A stretch of DNA of 64,000 nucleotides from JACVRM01 sp963755085. Lineage in GTDB: Bacteria > Actinomycetota > Thermoleophilia > Gaiellales > Gaiellaceae. The DNA lies in NCBI GenBank assembly GCA_963755085.1, contig CAVWIN010000020.1:1-64000 (forward strand). The letters are read 5' to 3'. Of the stretch, positions 23,447-32,548 are shown in pieces. Each line of letters starts with the position of its first letter. The stretch's first letter is position 1. Both the position numbers and the translations under genes were made by a program. The notes beneath the pieces were generated by a model, which saw only the letters and a program-made list of their open reading frames with translations, searched no databases and was not told where the DNA came from.

Positions 23447-23880
23447 ATGTCGTTTCACCGTAACGCCAAGCTCGGCCTGTCCGGGCGGTTCGCGCTCGTG
23501 CAGGCGGTCTTCGCGGGGATGTCGTTGAAGGCGGCCGCAGCCGCCTTCAGGGTGTCGCCGGCGACGGCGCACCGCTGGCTCGACGCCTCCGCCGATGAGC
23601 GGGAGACGCTCGTCTGTCTGTTTGATCGCTCGAGCCGTCCGCGGAGCAGTCCACGCGAGCTCGCAGCCGACCTTCAGCGGCGCATCTGCGATTGTCGCCA
23701 GCAGACGGGTGGGTCCCCGCCTGGTGGCCGCCGTGACCGGCTTCGCGCACTCGACGGTCTGGAAGGTGCTTCGCCGGCGTGGGCTCTCGCGGCCGCCACG
23801 CCCGCTCAGAGGGCCGGCCAGCAGCTACGAGTGGCCCTGCCCCTGCGACCTGCTCACATGGACGTGAGCCGCTACGGCGC
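23447..23880 (+). pseudogene. IS481-type transposase, N-terminal fragment
   Basis: The frame starts with MSFHRNAKLGLSGRFALVQA, followed by the helix-turn-helix AAAAAFRVSPATAHRWL. After a frame change near 23710 it continues RLVAAVTGFAHSTVWKVLRR and SYEWPCPCDLL, and after another change HMDVSRYG. This is the IS481 N-terminal DNA-binding half up to the start of the DDE domain. The catalytic domain is missing. An inverted repeat ccctccttcg/cgaaggaggg lies just upstream of the start (about 23393-23440). The sequence stops resembling a transposase at about 23880. Confidence 0.7.
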
Positions 23881-24041
23881 CGTCTTCCTCGCGTCCACCA
23901 CGACCGTGTCGTTCCGCGTGTCGTGCGTCCCGACCGTCACGTCCCCGACACCGCCGCCGTTCAGGTCGCACCGCAGCTGCCGACGGCAGCTGTATCGGCG
24001 CCCCCGCCGTGGGAGGCCTCCATCCCTCCCAGTGTTGTCCC
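23872..24041 (-). other. possible 3' scrap of a coding region
   Basis: On the minus strand the stretch before a stop at 23872-23874 reads CDLNGGGVGDVTVGTHDTRN followed by DTVVVDARKTAP, a composition like the end of a secreted beta-rich (FG-GAP/VCBS-like) protein. It has no start and abuts the IS481 fragment. It may be a leftover from the rearrangement that created this junction. Evidence is weak. Confidence 0.2.
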
Positions 24042-24389
24042 TCAGCCGGGGAGCCGGAGGCGCGCGCCGGGCTCGAGCCCGGCCTTCGCTGCGGCGCCTG
24101 CCGGAAGCTCGACGACCGCCTTCGCGCCCTTCGCGCCCGCCGCCCGCCAGGGCGGCAGCGAGTCGACGACGCGCACGACGCGCCCGTCGGCGTCGACGAA
24201 GACGGCGTCGATCGTGAAGCGCATGAAGGCGGTGTGGATCGAGCCGGCCGGGCGCAGCAGGATCCCCTCGCCCGGCTCGAGCGACCGCCGGCCGAGCAGC
24301 CCACGCAGGCGCTGGAACGGGGACTCGGCGCGGGCGCACCGTTCACAGACGGTGCGCCCCTCGCCGGTCCGAAGGTGGAACTCCTCCAC
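24042..24389 (-). CDS. DUF192 family protein
   Basis: A 115-residue protein matching the DUF192 domain: RGLLGRRSLEPGEGILLRP (about residue 28), SIHTAFMRFTIDAVFVDADG (about 50), and the C-terminal VVELPAGAAAKAGLEPGARL. An N-terminal CERC pair could be a small metal site. The function is unknown; such genes often sit in or near Tad pilus and lipoprotein-export loci. The GTG start is six bases past the stop of the peptidase-like gene, which it follows on the same strand. It lacks the signal sequence seen in many DUF192 proteins. Confidence 0.85.
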   Translation of the reverse strand: MEEFHLRTGEGRTVCERCARAESPFQRLRGLLGRRSLEPGEGILLRPAGSIHTAFMRFTIDAVFVDADGRVVRVVDSLPPWRAAGAKGAKAVVELPAGAAAKAGLEPGARLRLPG

Positions 24390-24394
24390 GCTGC

Positions 24395-25946
24395 CTAGAA
24401 CCCCACGTGGATGTGGTTGTAGTGGTCGGCCTGCGCGAAGGACGGGCCGCCGAGACCGAGCAGCGAGATGACCTGGCGCGGCCGCAGCTCCACCGGCAGC
24501 AGCAGGATGCTGCGGACGACCTTCTCGGTGATCCCGCCGGGCTCCTGGTTGCCCAGGATCGACGTGTGGCCGACGGCCGAGATGTCGGCCGCGAGGCCGT
24601 AGATGTGCGCCGAGACGACACCCGGGCGGGCGTACAGCCGGTGGCCGCTGATCAGGCACGAGACGTCCACGCTGCCGTAGGTATCGGCAAGGAAGGCGAC
24701 GAGCGCGAGCACGCGCACGTCGACGCGGCCGGCCTCGATGTCGGAGCGGCCCCCCGCGTAGATGGTCACGCGGCCGTCGTTCAGCAGCCGCTTGCCGAGC
24801 GGCTCCTTCGCCGACTCGAGCCCGTGCACGAGCGCGCCCATGCCGACGGCGCGGTTCAGGTGCGCGATCGCCACCGCCTGCTCGGCGGTCGCCGTGTCGC
24901 CCGTGACGGCGAGCACGGGAGCCGAGCCGCGGTCGGCGGTCGCGAGCGCGCGAGCGAGCGAGCTCAGGCCGGACGGCGAGGCCGGCACGGCGCCCTCCTC
25001 GCCCTGTGCGCGCAGGATGCCGAGCAGCAGCGCCCAGTCGACGTGATCGCGCCTGGCGGTCGTCCGCAGGTTCTTCGCGAACGCCGCCGTCAGCCGATGC
25101 GACGCAGGGGTCGGGTCGGGCAGGGTGCGGTGCAGCCAGACCGTGGCCGAGCTCGCCTGCGAGCTCTCGACCTCGAGGCGGTTGACCACGTGGTTCGCCG
25201 GGATCGGAGCGACGAGCGCCGGCGCGGCCTTCTTCGCGGGCGCGCGACGAACCTTCCGGGCGACGGTCGGATGGGCGGCCGGCCTGGCCGGCCCCCTGGA
25301 CGGCGTCGCTACCGGAGCGGAGGCCGGCGCCGGAGTCGCACGCCGGCGCGGGCGCCTGCGGCTGGCGTGCCAGGGCATCGTCGGCCGCGGCGGGAGCCGG
25401 GTCGCTGGTCACCGCAGGGTCGGTCGTCGTCGTGGTCGTGGTCGTCGTCGGCGCGTCCGTCGTCGGCTGCTCGGACGTCGTCGTGTCGGTCGTCGCGTCT
25501 GTCGAGGTGGCGTCGCCCGCGGCGTCCGCCACGGTCGTCGTCTCGACCGCCGCCGGCGAGCCGTCGCCCACGACCCCGCCCGCGAACTGGTCGCCGGCGG
25601 CTGCCGTCAGCGCGGCGCCCATGGCGAACAGCGCGACGAAGGCGAGGCTCACGCCGGCGCGGCGGACGGGCCGTGGCCGCGCGTCGGAGGTCGGCTCGTC
25701 CGGCTCGTCGCCGGCAGCGGTGCGCAGCGTGCCGAGCCACCCGCCCCGCTCCGCCTCGGCGGCGGCGTTGACCTCGTCCAGCCACGTGGAGGAGGCACGG
25801 CCCCACGGGTCGTGCGCCGGCGCGGGGAAACGCTCGGGCGGCGCCTCGGGCTCCGGCGGGAGAGAGCGCCGGAAGCGCGCGAGGACGGCGCCGAGCACGA
25901 GCACCAGCACGCGGACGGCCCGGCGGTGCGGGGCGGAGAAGTTCAT
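24395..25946 (-). CDS. membrane-anchored DD-peptidase-fold protein, frame break
   Basis: About 516 residues. A cytosolic N-terminus (about 100 residues, Pro/Glu-rich) is followed by one membrane helix (GVSLAFVALFAMGAALTAAA), a Thr/Asp-rich linker of about 60 residues, an Ala/Pro/Arg-rich stretch, a helical domain (HVDWALLLGILRAQGEEGA), and a C-terminal domain with SAHIYGLAADISAVG and HYNHIHVGF. The HxxGxAxDI and HIH pattern matches the zinc site of M15/Hedgehog-type peptidases. The frame break near 25340 is repaired by one CG. It is divergent from the pilin genes and may open or bind peptidoglycan for pilus passage; that role is inference. Confidence 0.72.
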
Positions 25947-26294
25947 CGAAGACTCCGTTCTGTCGGGGGCTTAGATCCGCGCCGCACACGGAACCTGGGC
26001 GAGCTATCGGAGTCTGTTCAAGGCCTCACCTTCACCCGTTGGAGGGGAACTGCTCCGCGTTCCCCCAGGCGAGGGATCGCCCGGCCGAATTCGCGCATCG
26101 ATATCGGGATGGACAAGCGAACGAGCGGCGCGGCCACGCCGAGAAGCATTGAACCAGGGAGGTACTCCGTGACCACGTTGACCGTCCGACCGAACTCCAT
26201 CGAGTCCTCAATGACGCTTCTCATTCGCTCGTCCCATGTCCACCGCAGGCGCGCCGTCTGGCGTGCCCTCACACCTCGAAGGAAGGTTCAGCCG
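25947..26294 (+). promoter_or_regulatory. 348-base divergent leader upstream of the pilin genes
   Basis: No gene is supported. A hairpin with arms 26044-26050/26059-26065 (ggggaac, eight-base loop) lies in the middle. The region must hold promoters for the leftward peptidase-like gene and the rightward pilin operon. No known riboswitch consensus, including c-di-GMP types, was recognised. The string aaggcctcacctt at about 26018 recurs near 63253, possibly by chance. Confidence 0.4.
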
Positions 26295-26474
26295 ATGCCG
26301 AAGTTCTTCGATCTGCTCGAGCGCCTGAATCGCAGTGACAGCGAGGCGGGCCAGACCATGGCGGAGTACGGCGTCGTGCTCGCCGTCATCACGATCGCCG
26401 TCTTCGGGGCGCTCGCGCTCCTGTCCGGAAACATCGTGACCGCGATCAATCGCGTGGCGGCCTACATCTCCTGA
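26295..26474 (+). CDS. flp1: Flp-type pilin 1
   Basis: A 59-residue Flp/type IVb prepilin. The leader MPKFFDLLERLNRSDSEAG ends at the cleavage Gly, and the mature part starts QTMAEYGVVLAVITIAVFGA, with Glu at +5 and Tyr at +6 as in Flp pilins. One membrane helix and a short tail (NRVAAYIS) complete it. It should be cut by a TadV/CpaA-type peptidase and polymerised into a thin adhesive pilus. A GAAGGAAGG ribosome site precedes the ATG. Its mature part is identical to that of the second pilin downstream. Confidence 0.93.
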   Translation: MPKFFDLLERLNRSDSEAGQTMAEYGVVLAVITIAVFGALALLSGNIVTAINRVAAYIS

Positions 26475-26614
26475 CCCTCGTGTCCCATTCCGACCCCATG
26501 CACGTGACCGTCCGGACATATCCAGTGCAAACCCTCGGTGGCACCACGCCGCCCCGCGCCGAGCGTCGGATTGCCGCACGGAGTGCTCGAACTGGCCGAA
26601 AGGAGGTGAATCAG

Positions 26615-26788
26615 TTGCTGAAGTTCTTCGACTACCTCGAGCGGCTCAACAGCCGTGAGGACGGGCAGACGATGGCGGAGTACGGCGTCGTTCTGGCCGT
26701 GATCACCATCGCCGTCTTCGGCGCGCTCGCGCTCCTGTCCGGCAACATCGTGACGGCGATCAACCGCGTCGCGGCCTACATCAGCTGA
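26615..26788 (+). CDS. flp2: Flp-type pilin 2, TTG start
   Basis: A 57-residue Flp prepilin. From GQTMAEYG to the C-terminal AYIS it is identical to pilin 1; only the leader (LLKFFDYLERLNSREDG) differs. The TTG at 26615 is chosen because a perfect AGGAGG sits eight bases upstream and the resulting leader matches that of pilin 1 in length. A GTG six bases further upstream of the spacer is closer to the ribosome site than is usual. It is immediately followed by a strong terminator-like hairpin. Two genes for the same mature pilin may serve dosage. Confidence 0.92.
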   Translation: MLKFFDYLERLNSREDGQTMAEYGVVLAVITIAVFGALALLSGNIVTAINRVAAYIS

Positions 26789-26802
26789 CCCTTTCGGCCT
26801 GC

Positions 26803-26840
26803 AGGGCGGGCTCCCATGTGGGTGCCCGCCCTCGCTTTTC
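26803..26840 (+). terminator. intrinsic terminator/attenuator after the pilin genes
   Basis: Arms agggcgggc (26803-26811) and gcccgccct (26824-26832) pair fully, with an inner ccca/tggg stem, and are followed by cgcTTTTc. This is the clearest intrinsic terminator in the window. It lies between flp2 and tadE, so partial readthrough would give far more pilin than assembly-protein mRNA. Confidence 0.8.
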
Positions 26841-26861
26841 CAAGGAGAAAACGTCCCCACA

Positions 26862-27254
26862 ATGACCAGGAGAATTCGCATCGGCAATCAGCGTGGTCAG
26901 ACCATGACCGAGTTCGCGCTCGTCATGCCGATCCTCCTGTTCCTGCTGCTGGGGATCATCCAGTTCGGCATCGTCTTCAACAACTACGTGACGCTGACCG
27001 ATGCCGTCCGAGCCGGCGCACGCAAGGGAGCCGTCTCCCAGCGTCTCCCGAACCCCTCGGGGGCCGTACAGACGCAGGTGCGCAACGCCGCCACCGATCT
27101 GAAGCAGAGCGACCTCTCGGTGACGGTGACGTCGACCTTCGCGCCGGGCTCCGACGTGACGGTGACCGCCACATACCCCTACTCGATCTCGCTGCTGGGG
27201 CTGGTCGTCAAGTCCGGCTCGCTCCACAGCACGACCACGGAGCGCGTCGAGTGA
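26862..27254 (+). CDS. tadE: TadE-like pseudopilin
   Basis: A 130-residue TadE-family pseudopilin. The N-terminal RGQTMTEFALVMPILLFLLL has the Gly-Gln cleavage-like site, Glu at +5 and a hydrophobic helix. It is followed by NNYVTLTDAVRAGARKGAVS, typical of the family, and an extracytoplasmic beta domain (VTVTSTFAPGSDVTVTATYP). It is thought to be a minor pilus component or assembly primer. The gene lies just after the pilin terminator, with an AAGGAG ribosome site, and precedes cpaB by 43 bases. Confidence 0.9.
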   Translation: MTRRIRIGNQRGQTMTEFALVMPILLFLLLGIIQFGIVFNNYVTLTDAVRAGARKGAVSQRLPNPSGAVQTQVRNAATDLKQSDLSVTVTSTFAPGSDVTVTATYPYSISLLGLVVKSGSLHSTTTERVE

Positions 27255-27297
27255 TGCGCCCCGTTCCGCCCCCCACTCGAACGGAGGATCTGCCGCC

Positions 27298-28036
27298 GTG
27301 TTGACGTACCGCGTACGGAACATCGGCATCGCGGCGGCGCTCGCGCTGCTTGCGGCCATGTTCACGTTCTTCTACGTGAGCAACTACAAGAACCACGTCC
27401 AGCAGGGCCAGGAGCTCGTGGACGTGTACGTCGCCTCGCACGACATCCCGGCCGGCACGTCCGGCGCGGACGTCGCCGGGAGCCTGACCCACAAGCGGGT
27501 CGAGCGCACGGCGGTCGTGCCCGGCGCCATCTCCGACCCGTCGCAGGTCAAGCGGCTGGTCGCCACCCAGGAGATCTTCTCCGGTGAGCAGGTGAGCACG
27601 AAGCGGTTCCAGCCGCTCACCGAGCAGGGCATCCGCGGGCAGCTGAGGGGCAACCTTCGCGCCATCGTCGTGCCCGGCGACGCGAACCAGCTGCTGCTCG
27701 GCACGCTCCAGGACGGCGACCGTATCGACATGGTCGCCTCGTGGTCGTATCCCGACGGCGCGCAGCTGCACGTCAGCCGGACGATCCTGCGCGACATCAA
27801 GGTGCTCCAGCGCGCCGACCGAGTCGAAGGTCACGAGCCATCTCGGCGAGTCGGCGAACTCGCCGTATGACGCCATCCTCGCCGTGTCGGACACCCAGTC
27901 GCGGAAGCTCTTCTGGATGATGAAGAACGGCGACTGGTCGTTCGAGCTCCGCCCGGTGGTCAAGGCCACCGACAGCGTCGAGGGCTTCGACACGTCGGAC
28001 TCGATCCTCAAAGCAGGTCTGAGGAGGGGACGGTGA
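27298..28036 (+). CDS. cpaB: Flp pilus assembly protein CpaB/RcpC, frame break
   Basis: About 245 residues. An N-terminal membrane helix (NIGIAAALALLAAMFTFFYV) precedes a SAF domain (VDVYVASHDIPAGTSGADVA, about 42) and an RcpC-like domain (GNLRAIVVPGDANQLLLGTLQDGD). The frame breaks near 27812; restoring one GC gives LQRAPTESKVTSHLGESANS and continues through AVSDTQSRKLFWMMKNGDWSFELRP to a stop that overlaps tadZ as TGATG. The GTG start has a GGAGG ribosome site. In this class CpaB is a periplasmic or wall-facing assembly factor. Confidence 0.85.
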
Positions 28037-29223
28037 TGAACCCGGATCAGTCGCGGGAACCCACCCGCATCTTCATCACGGGCGCGTGTGACGGGCTCGA
28101 CGAGCTGACCTCGTCGCTCGCCGAGCACCCGGAGATCGAGCTGGTCGGCCGGCAGGAGCACGTCGCCAACGCGGCGGCGGCGCTGGCCGGCGGCCACCTC
28201 GGCGTCATCCTGCACGGCACGCGGCATCCGTCGCTGCCGGCGGACGAGCTGGCCGCGATCCGCGAGCACACCCGCACGCCGGTTGTGCTGCTCGCCTCGG
28301 GCGAGGCCTCGGCGCTGCTCGAGGAAGCGCTCGAGGCCGACGTCATCGACGTCCTGCTGCTGCCGCAGCTGACCGAAAACGTCGTCTTCGCGGCCCGCAA
28401 GGCGGCGCACGCGAGCCGCCGGGCGCCGACGAGCCCCTCGCGCCAGCACGGCCGGATCGTCACCGTGTTCTCGCCGAAGGGCGGCACCGGCAAGACCGTC
28501 ACCGCCACCAACCTCGCCACCGCGCTCGTGAAGCACGCGGGCAAGCGCACGCTGCTGCTCGACCTGGACCTCCAGTTCGGCGACGCGGCGATCATGCTCT
28601 CGATCGAGCCCGACCGGACGATCCAGGACCTGATGGCGGCGCCGGGCGAGCTCGACGTCGAGAAGCTCGCCGGCTACACGCTCCGGCACACGTCGGGCGT
28701 CGACGTCCTCCCCGCGCCGGTCCGGCCGGAGGACGCCGAGCTCGTGACGGAGCCGAAGCTGGCCCGCCTGCTGGAGGTCGCGCGCGAGTCGTACGACGTG
28801 ATCGTCGTCGACACGTCCCCGTTCTTCCACGGGCCGATGCTGGCCACGCTCGACCGCACCGACGAGCTGCTGCTCGTCTGCGGCCTGGAGGTGCCGACGA
28901 TCAAGAACGTGCGGCTGAGCCTCCAGACGCTGGAGCTGCTGTCTTTCCCGCCGAACCGGATCCGCATGGTGCTGAACCGGGCGAACTCGAACGTGGGGCT
29001 GAAGCGCTCCGAGGTCGAGGCGGCGCTGGAGACGAAGATCAGCTTCGAGCTGCCGAGCGACCGCGCCGTGCCGCTGTCGGTGAACCGCGGCCAGCCGGTG
29101 GTGCTCGCGGAGCCGGGGTGCGACTTCGCCCGCGCGATCAAGGACCTGGCGACGACGATCGTCAAGCCGCAAACCGAGGGGGCAGCCCGCCGGCGCTGGA
29201 TCCCCTCCCTGGCGAAGGCGTAG
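28036..29223 (+). CDS. tadZ: TadZ/CpaE pilus localisation ATPase
   Basis: A 395-residue protein. Residues 1-125 form an atypical receiver-like domain (RIFITGACDGLDELTSSLAE). The C-terminal MinD/ParA-type ATPase has the deviant Walker A SPKGGTGKTVTATNLA (about 145), DLDLQFGDAA and VIVVDTSPFF. TadZ proteins place the pilus machine in the cell. The ATG overlaps the cpaB stop; a GTG one codon upstream is equally possible. The terminal Arg-rich tail resembles a membrane-targeting segment. It is in the middle of the Tad operon and spaced six bases from cpaF. Confidence 0.92.
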   Translation: MNPDQSREPTRIFITGACDGLDELTSSLAEHPEIELVGRQEHVANAAAALAGGHLGVILHGTRHPSLPADELAAIREHTRTPVVLLASGEASALLEEALEADVIDVLLLPQLTENVVFAARKAAHASRRAPTSPSRQHGRIVTVFSPKGGTGKTVTATNLATALVKHAGKRTLLLDLDLQFGDAAIMLSIEPDRTIQDLMAAPGELDVEKLAGYTLRHTSGVDVLPAPVRPEDAELVTEPKLARLLEVARESYDVIVVDTSPFFHGPMLATLDRTDELLLVCGLEVPTIKNVRLSLQTLELLSFPPNRIRMVLNRANSNVGLKRSEVEAALETKISFELPSDRAVPLSVNRGQPVVLAEPGCDFARAIKDLATTIVKPQTEGAARRRWIPSLAKA

Positions 29224-29229
29224 GCGGCG

Positions 29230-30681
29230 ATGTCCCTCCACGACCGCCTCAAGACCGGGGCGAACGGGCACCATCCCGGCGCCGAGGGCGCCGGGGCGGC
29301 GCTCGTCGTCGCCCCGGTGCTCGGGGACCCGCCGCCCGAGCCGCAGCAGACGGCCGACCCGTACGGCGAGCTGAAGACCCGCGTCCACCACGCGGTCATC
29401 GCCCAGCTCGGCCCCCAGCTCTTCACCACGCGGACGACCGAGGATCTCTCGGAGCGCGTCCTGCGCGCCGTCACCGAGCAGGTGATGCTCGACGGCACGC
29501 CGCTGACGCGGGAGGAGCGCCGCGAGCTCGTCCGCCAGATCACCGACGACATCCTGGGCTACGGCCCCCTGGAGCCGCTCCTCCGCGACGACTCCGTTAC
29601 GGAGATCATGGTCAACAGCCACGACCGGGTCTACATCGAGCGTGGCGGCAAGATCGAGCGGGCGCAGACGGCGTTCGCCGACGACGCGCACCTCCTGCGG
29701 ATCATCGACAAGATCGTCTCGCAGGTCGGCCGCCGCATCGACGAGGCGTCGCCCATGGTCGACGCCCGGCTCCCGGACGGCAGCCGCGTCAACGCGATCA
29801 TCCCGCCGCTCGCGCTCAAGGGCCCGACGCTGACGATCCGCAAATTCTCGCGCGACCCGTACACGATGGACGACCTGATCAACTTCGGGTCGGTCTCGCC
29901 GAAGGCCGCCCAGTTCCTCGCCGACGCTGCCAAGGGCAAGCTCAATGTCCTCATCTCCGGCGGTACCGGCAGCGGCAAGACGACGACCCTCAACGCGATC
30001 TCGGCGTACGTGCCGAACGACGAGCGCATCGTCACGATCGAGGACGCGGCCGAGCTCCAGCTCCAGCAGGAGCACGTGATCACGCTGGAGGCGCGGCCGC
30101 CGAACATCGAGGGCCAGGGCGAGGTCCGCATCCGCGAGCTTGTCAAGAACGCTCTGCGCATGCGGCCCGACCGGATCATCGTCGGCGAGGTCCGCGGCGC
30201 GGAGACCCTCGACATGCTCCAGGCGATGAACACGGGCCACGAGGGCTCGCTCACCACCATCCACGCCAACTCCCCGCGCGACGCACTGTCGCGGCTCGAG
30301 ACGCTCGTCCTCACGGGGGGAGTCGAGCTCCCGCTGCGCGCCATCCGCGAGCAGATCGCAAGCGCGTTCGACCTGCTCGTGCAGATCACACGCCTCGTCG
30401 ACGGGTCGCGCCGCATCACGCACATCACCGAGGTGCTGCGCATGGAGTCCGAGGTGATCACGCTGCAGGACATCTTCCTGGCCAAGCCGCCGCCGGAGGA
30501 CACGGCGATCGGCGTACGCACGGCGAACCGGCTCCTGCAGCCGCTCTCGTGCACCGGCCTGAAGCCGCATTTCCTGGAGAAGCTGGCGGCGTCCGGAGTC
30601 GTCCTACCTCCAACGTTCTTCCACGAGGAGGAGGACTACCGCGGGAACTTCGCCGCGTCGCAGTTCGGTGGCTTCCAGTGA
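29230..30681 (+). CDS. cpaF: Tad/CpaF secretion ATPase
   Basis: A 483-residue type II/IV secretion hexameric ATPase. The N-terminal domain has DILGYGPLEPLLRDDSVTEI (about 105). The ATPase core has ISGGTGSGKTTTLNAIS (Walker A, about 245), an Asp box IVTIEDAAELQL, Walker B RIIVGEVRGAE, and the His box HEGSLTTIHANSPRDAL. It powers pilin polymerisation and possibly retraction. The stop overlaps the start of the VWA-TadB gene as GTGA, indicating coupling with its membrane partner. Length is typical. Confidence 0.96.
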   Translation: MSLHDRLKTGANGHHPGAEGAGAALVVAPVLGDPPPEPQQTADPYGELKTRVHHAVIAQLGPQLFTTRTTEDLSERVLRAVTEQVMLDGTPLTREERRELVRQITDDILGYGPLEPLLRDDSVTEIMVNSHDRVYIERGGKIERAQTAFADDAHLLRIIDKIVSQVGRRIDEASPMVDARLPDGSRVNAIIPPLALKGPTLTIRKFSRDPYTMDDLINFGSVSPKAAQFLADAAKGKLNVLISGGTGSGKTTTLNAISAYVPNDERIVTIEDAAELQLQQEHVITLEARPPNIEGQGEVRIRELVKNALRMRPDRIIVGEVRGAETLDMLQAMNTGHEGSLTTIHANSPRDALSRLETLVLTGGVELPLRAIREQIASAFDLLVQITRLVDGSRRITHITEVLRMESEVITLQDIFLAKPPPEDTAIGVRTANRLLQPLSCTGLKPHFLEKLAASGVVLPPTFFHEEEDYRGNFAASQFGGFQ

Positions 30682-32541
30682 GCCGCCCGCTGCGCACGCT
30701 CGCGCTCGCCGTCACGGCCGCCTGCGTGGCGGCCGCGCCGGCGGCAGCCGGCGTCACCATCCACAACGTCGACACCGCGTCGTACCCGAACATCCGGGTC
30801 ACGGTCATCACCGGCAAGCCGGTGCCCCGGCCGCCGACGCTGCGCGAGGCCGGGCTGCCGGTCTCGGGCCTCCAGGCCACCAACCTCGGCGCGACGAAGA
30901 GCGTGGTGCTGGCCATCGACCGCTCCCGGTCGATGATCGGGCGGCCGCTCGACGACGCGATCCGCGGCGCCCGCGCGTTCGTCGCGGCGATGCGGCCGTC
31001 GGACCGCGTGGCCGTGATCGGCGTCGGCAAGCGGGCGACCCAGATCGCCGATTTCTCGTCGGGCTCGGACGCGCAGAACGCGCTCCAGGGCGTTCACGTC
31101 GAACCGATCGAGGGCACGGCGCTCTGGGACGGCGTCACGCTCGGGGCGCACATGCTCGCCGGCGAGCAGGGCACGGGGCCGCGCGCTCGTGCTGCTCACG
31201 GACGGCAACAACACGCGGAGCAGCGCGACCGTCGCGGCGGCGGCCGACGCGGCCCGCGCGGCGCACGTCACGGTGTACGTGATCGGCATCGAAGGCCCGC
31301 AGTTCTCGCCCGGGCCGCTCCGTGAACTCGCGCGTGCGACCGGCGGGAGCTACGTCGGCGCGCACACCACGCGCGAGCTCCGCGGCGCGTACGCCGCGGT
31401 CGCGGCGGCACTCAGGCGCACCTGGCAGCTGAACTACGCCACCGCGCTCCGCCCCGGCGAGCACGCCACGCTGGCCGTGGCCGCGGACGGCGGGACCGCG
31501 ACGCAGACGCTCGAGCTCGCCGGCGAGTCCTCGTCGGGACCGTCGACCTCGCGGCTGCTGCCAAGCGCGATTCTCGACTCCCGGCTCGGCACGCTGGCGA
31601 TCGCGCTCGGCGTCGGCCTCGTCGCGCTCCTCGCCGTCGGCTTCGTCTTCTCGGCCGCGCACGGCGGCCGGCTCCAGCGGCGCATCGCGCCGCACCTCGG
31701 CGACGCGCCGCGTAAGCGGCAGAAGCAGGAGAAGGGCGGCTCGGCCCTGATCGCGTCGCTGTTCTCCGCCACGGAAGACGTATTCTCGAGCGCCCGGCTC
31801 TGGACGAAGCTCCAGCGGATGCTCGAGCGAGCCGACGTGCCGATGCGCACGGTCGAGTTCGTCTACGTGATCGCCGGCGGCGCGCTCGTCGGCCTGATCG
31901 TGTCGATGCTCCTGCTCCATTCGATGTTTCTCGCCTTCCTCGGCCTGCTCGCCGGCGGCGCCGTGCCGATCGGCTGGCTCCACATGAAGGCGAAGCGGCG
32001 CGAGCGCGCCTTCGAGGACCAGCTGCCGGACCTGCTCGTCGCGCTCGCGGCGACGCTGAAGGCGGGGCACAGCTTCCGCCAGGCGCTCAAGACGGTGGCC
32101 GACGAGGGACGGCCGCCGGCCAGCAAGGAGCTGAACCGCGTGCTGACCGAGGCGCGCCTCGGCCGGCCCATGGAGTCCGCGCTCGCCGAGATGGCCGTCC
32201 GCGTCGGCTCGCCGAACTTCGACTTCGTGATCACCTCGGTGACCATCCAGCGCCAGGTCGGCGGCAGCCTCGCGGGGCTGATCGACATGGTCGCCGACAC
32301 CGTGCGCCAGCGTCAGCAGTTCGCGCGCAAGATCAAGGGCCTGACCGCGATGGGGCGTGCGTCCGCGTACGTGCTCATGGGCCTGCCGTTCTTTATGGCG
32401 CTCGGGATCACCGTCATCAACCGGCGCTACATGCGCCCGCTCTACTTCACGTCCACCGGGCACAAGCTGATCATCCTCGGGCTCGTAATGATGGTTTTCG
32501 GGTGCCTCGTCATGCGACGGATCGTCGCGTTCAAGGGGTGA
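30678..32541 (+). CDS. tadB: von Willebrand A-TadB fusion protein, frame break
   Basis: About 620 residues. A signal peptide (LRTLALAVTAACVAAAPAAA) leads into a VWA domain with a complete metal-ion-dependent adhesion site: AIDRSRSM, a Thr in EGTALWDG, and LLTDGNN. A membrane helix (LGTLAIALGVGLVALLAVGF) follows. The C-terminal part is TadB proper: a helix pair (VYVIAGGALVGLIVSMLLL) and a T2SSF domain with QLPDLLVALAATLKAGHSFR and IQRQVGGSLAGLIDMVADTV. The frame break near 31182 in GCGCGC is repaired by one GC. TadB is the inner-membrane platform for the ATPase; the outside VWA module could bind ligands or surface proteins. Confidence 0.85.
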
Positions 32542-32548
32542 TCAGAGG

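Noticed and set aside
25947..26294. Possible c-di-GMP riboswitch upstream of the pilin genes
   Set aside because: No match to the conserved bases of known c-di-GMP riboswitch classes; only a simple hairpin is present.
27208..30570. Open frame of more than 1000 codons antisense to cpaB-tadZ-cpaF
   Set aside because: Composition is low-complexity (Arg/Leu/Asp) and it lies opposite three recognisable pilus genes; no motif supports it.
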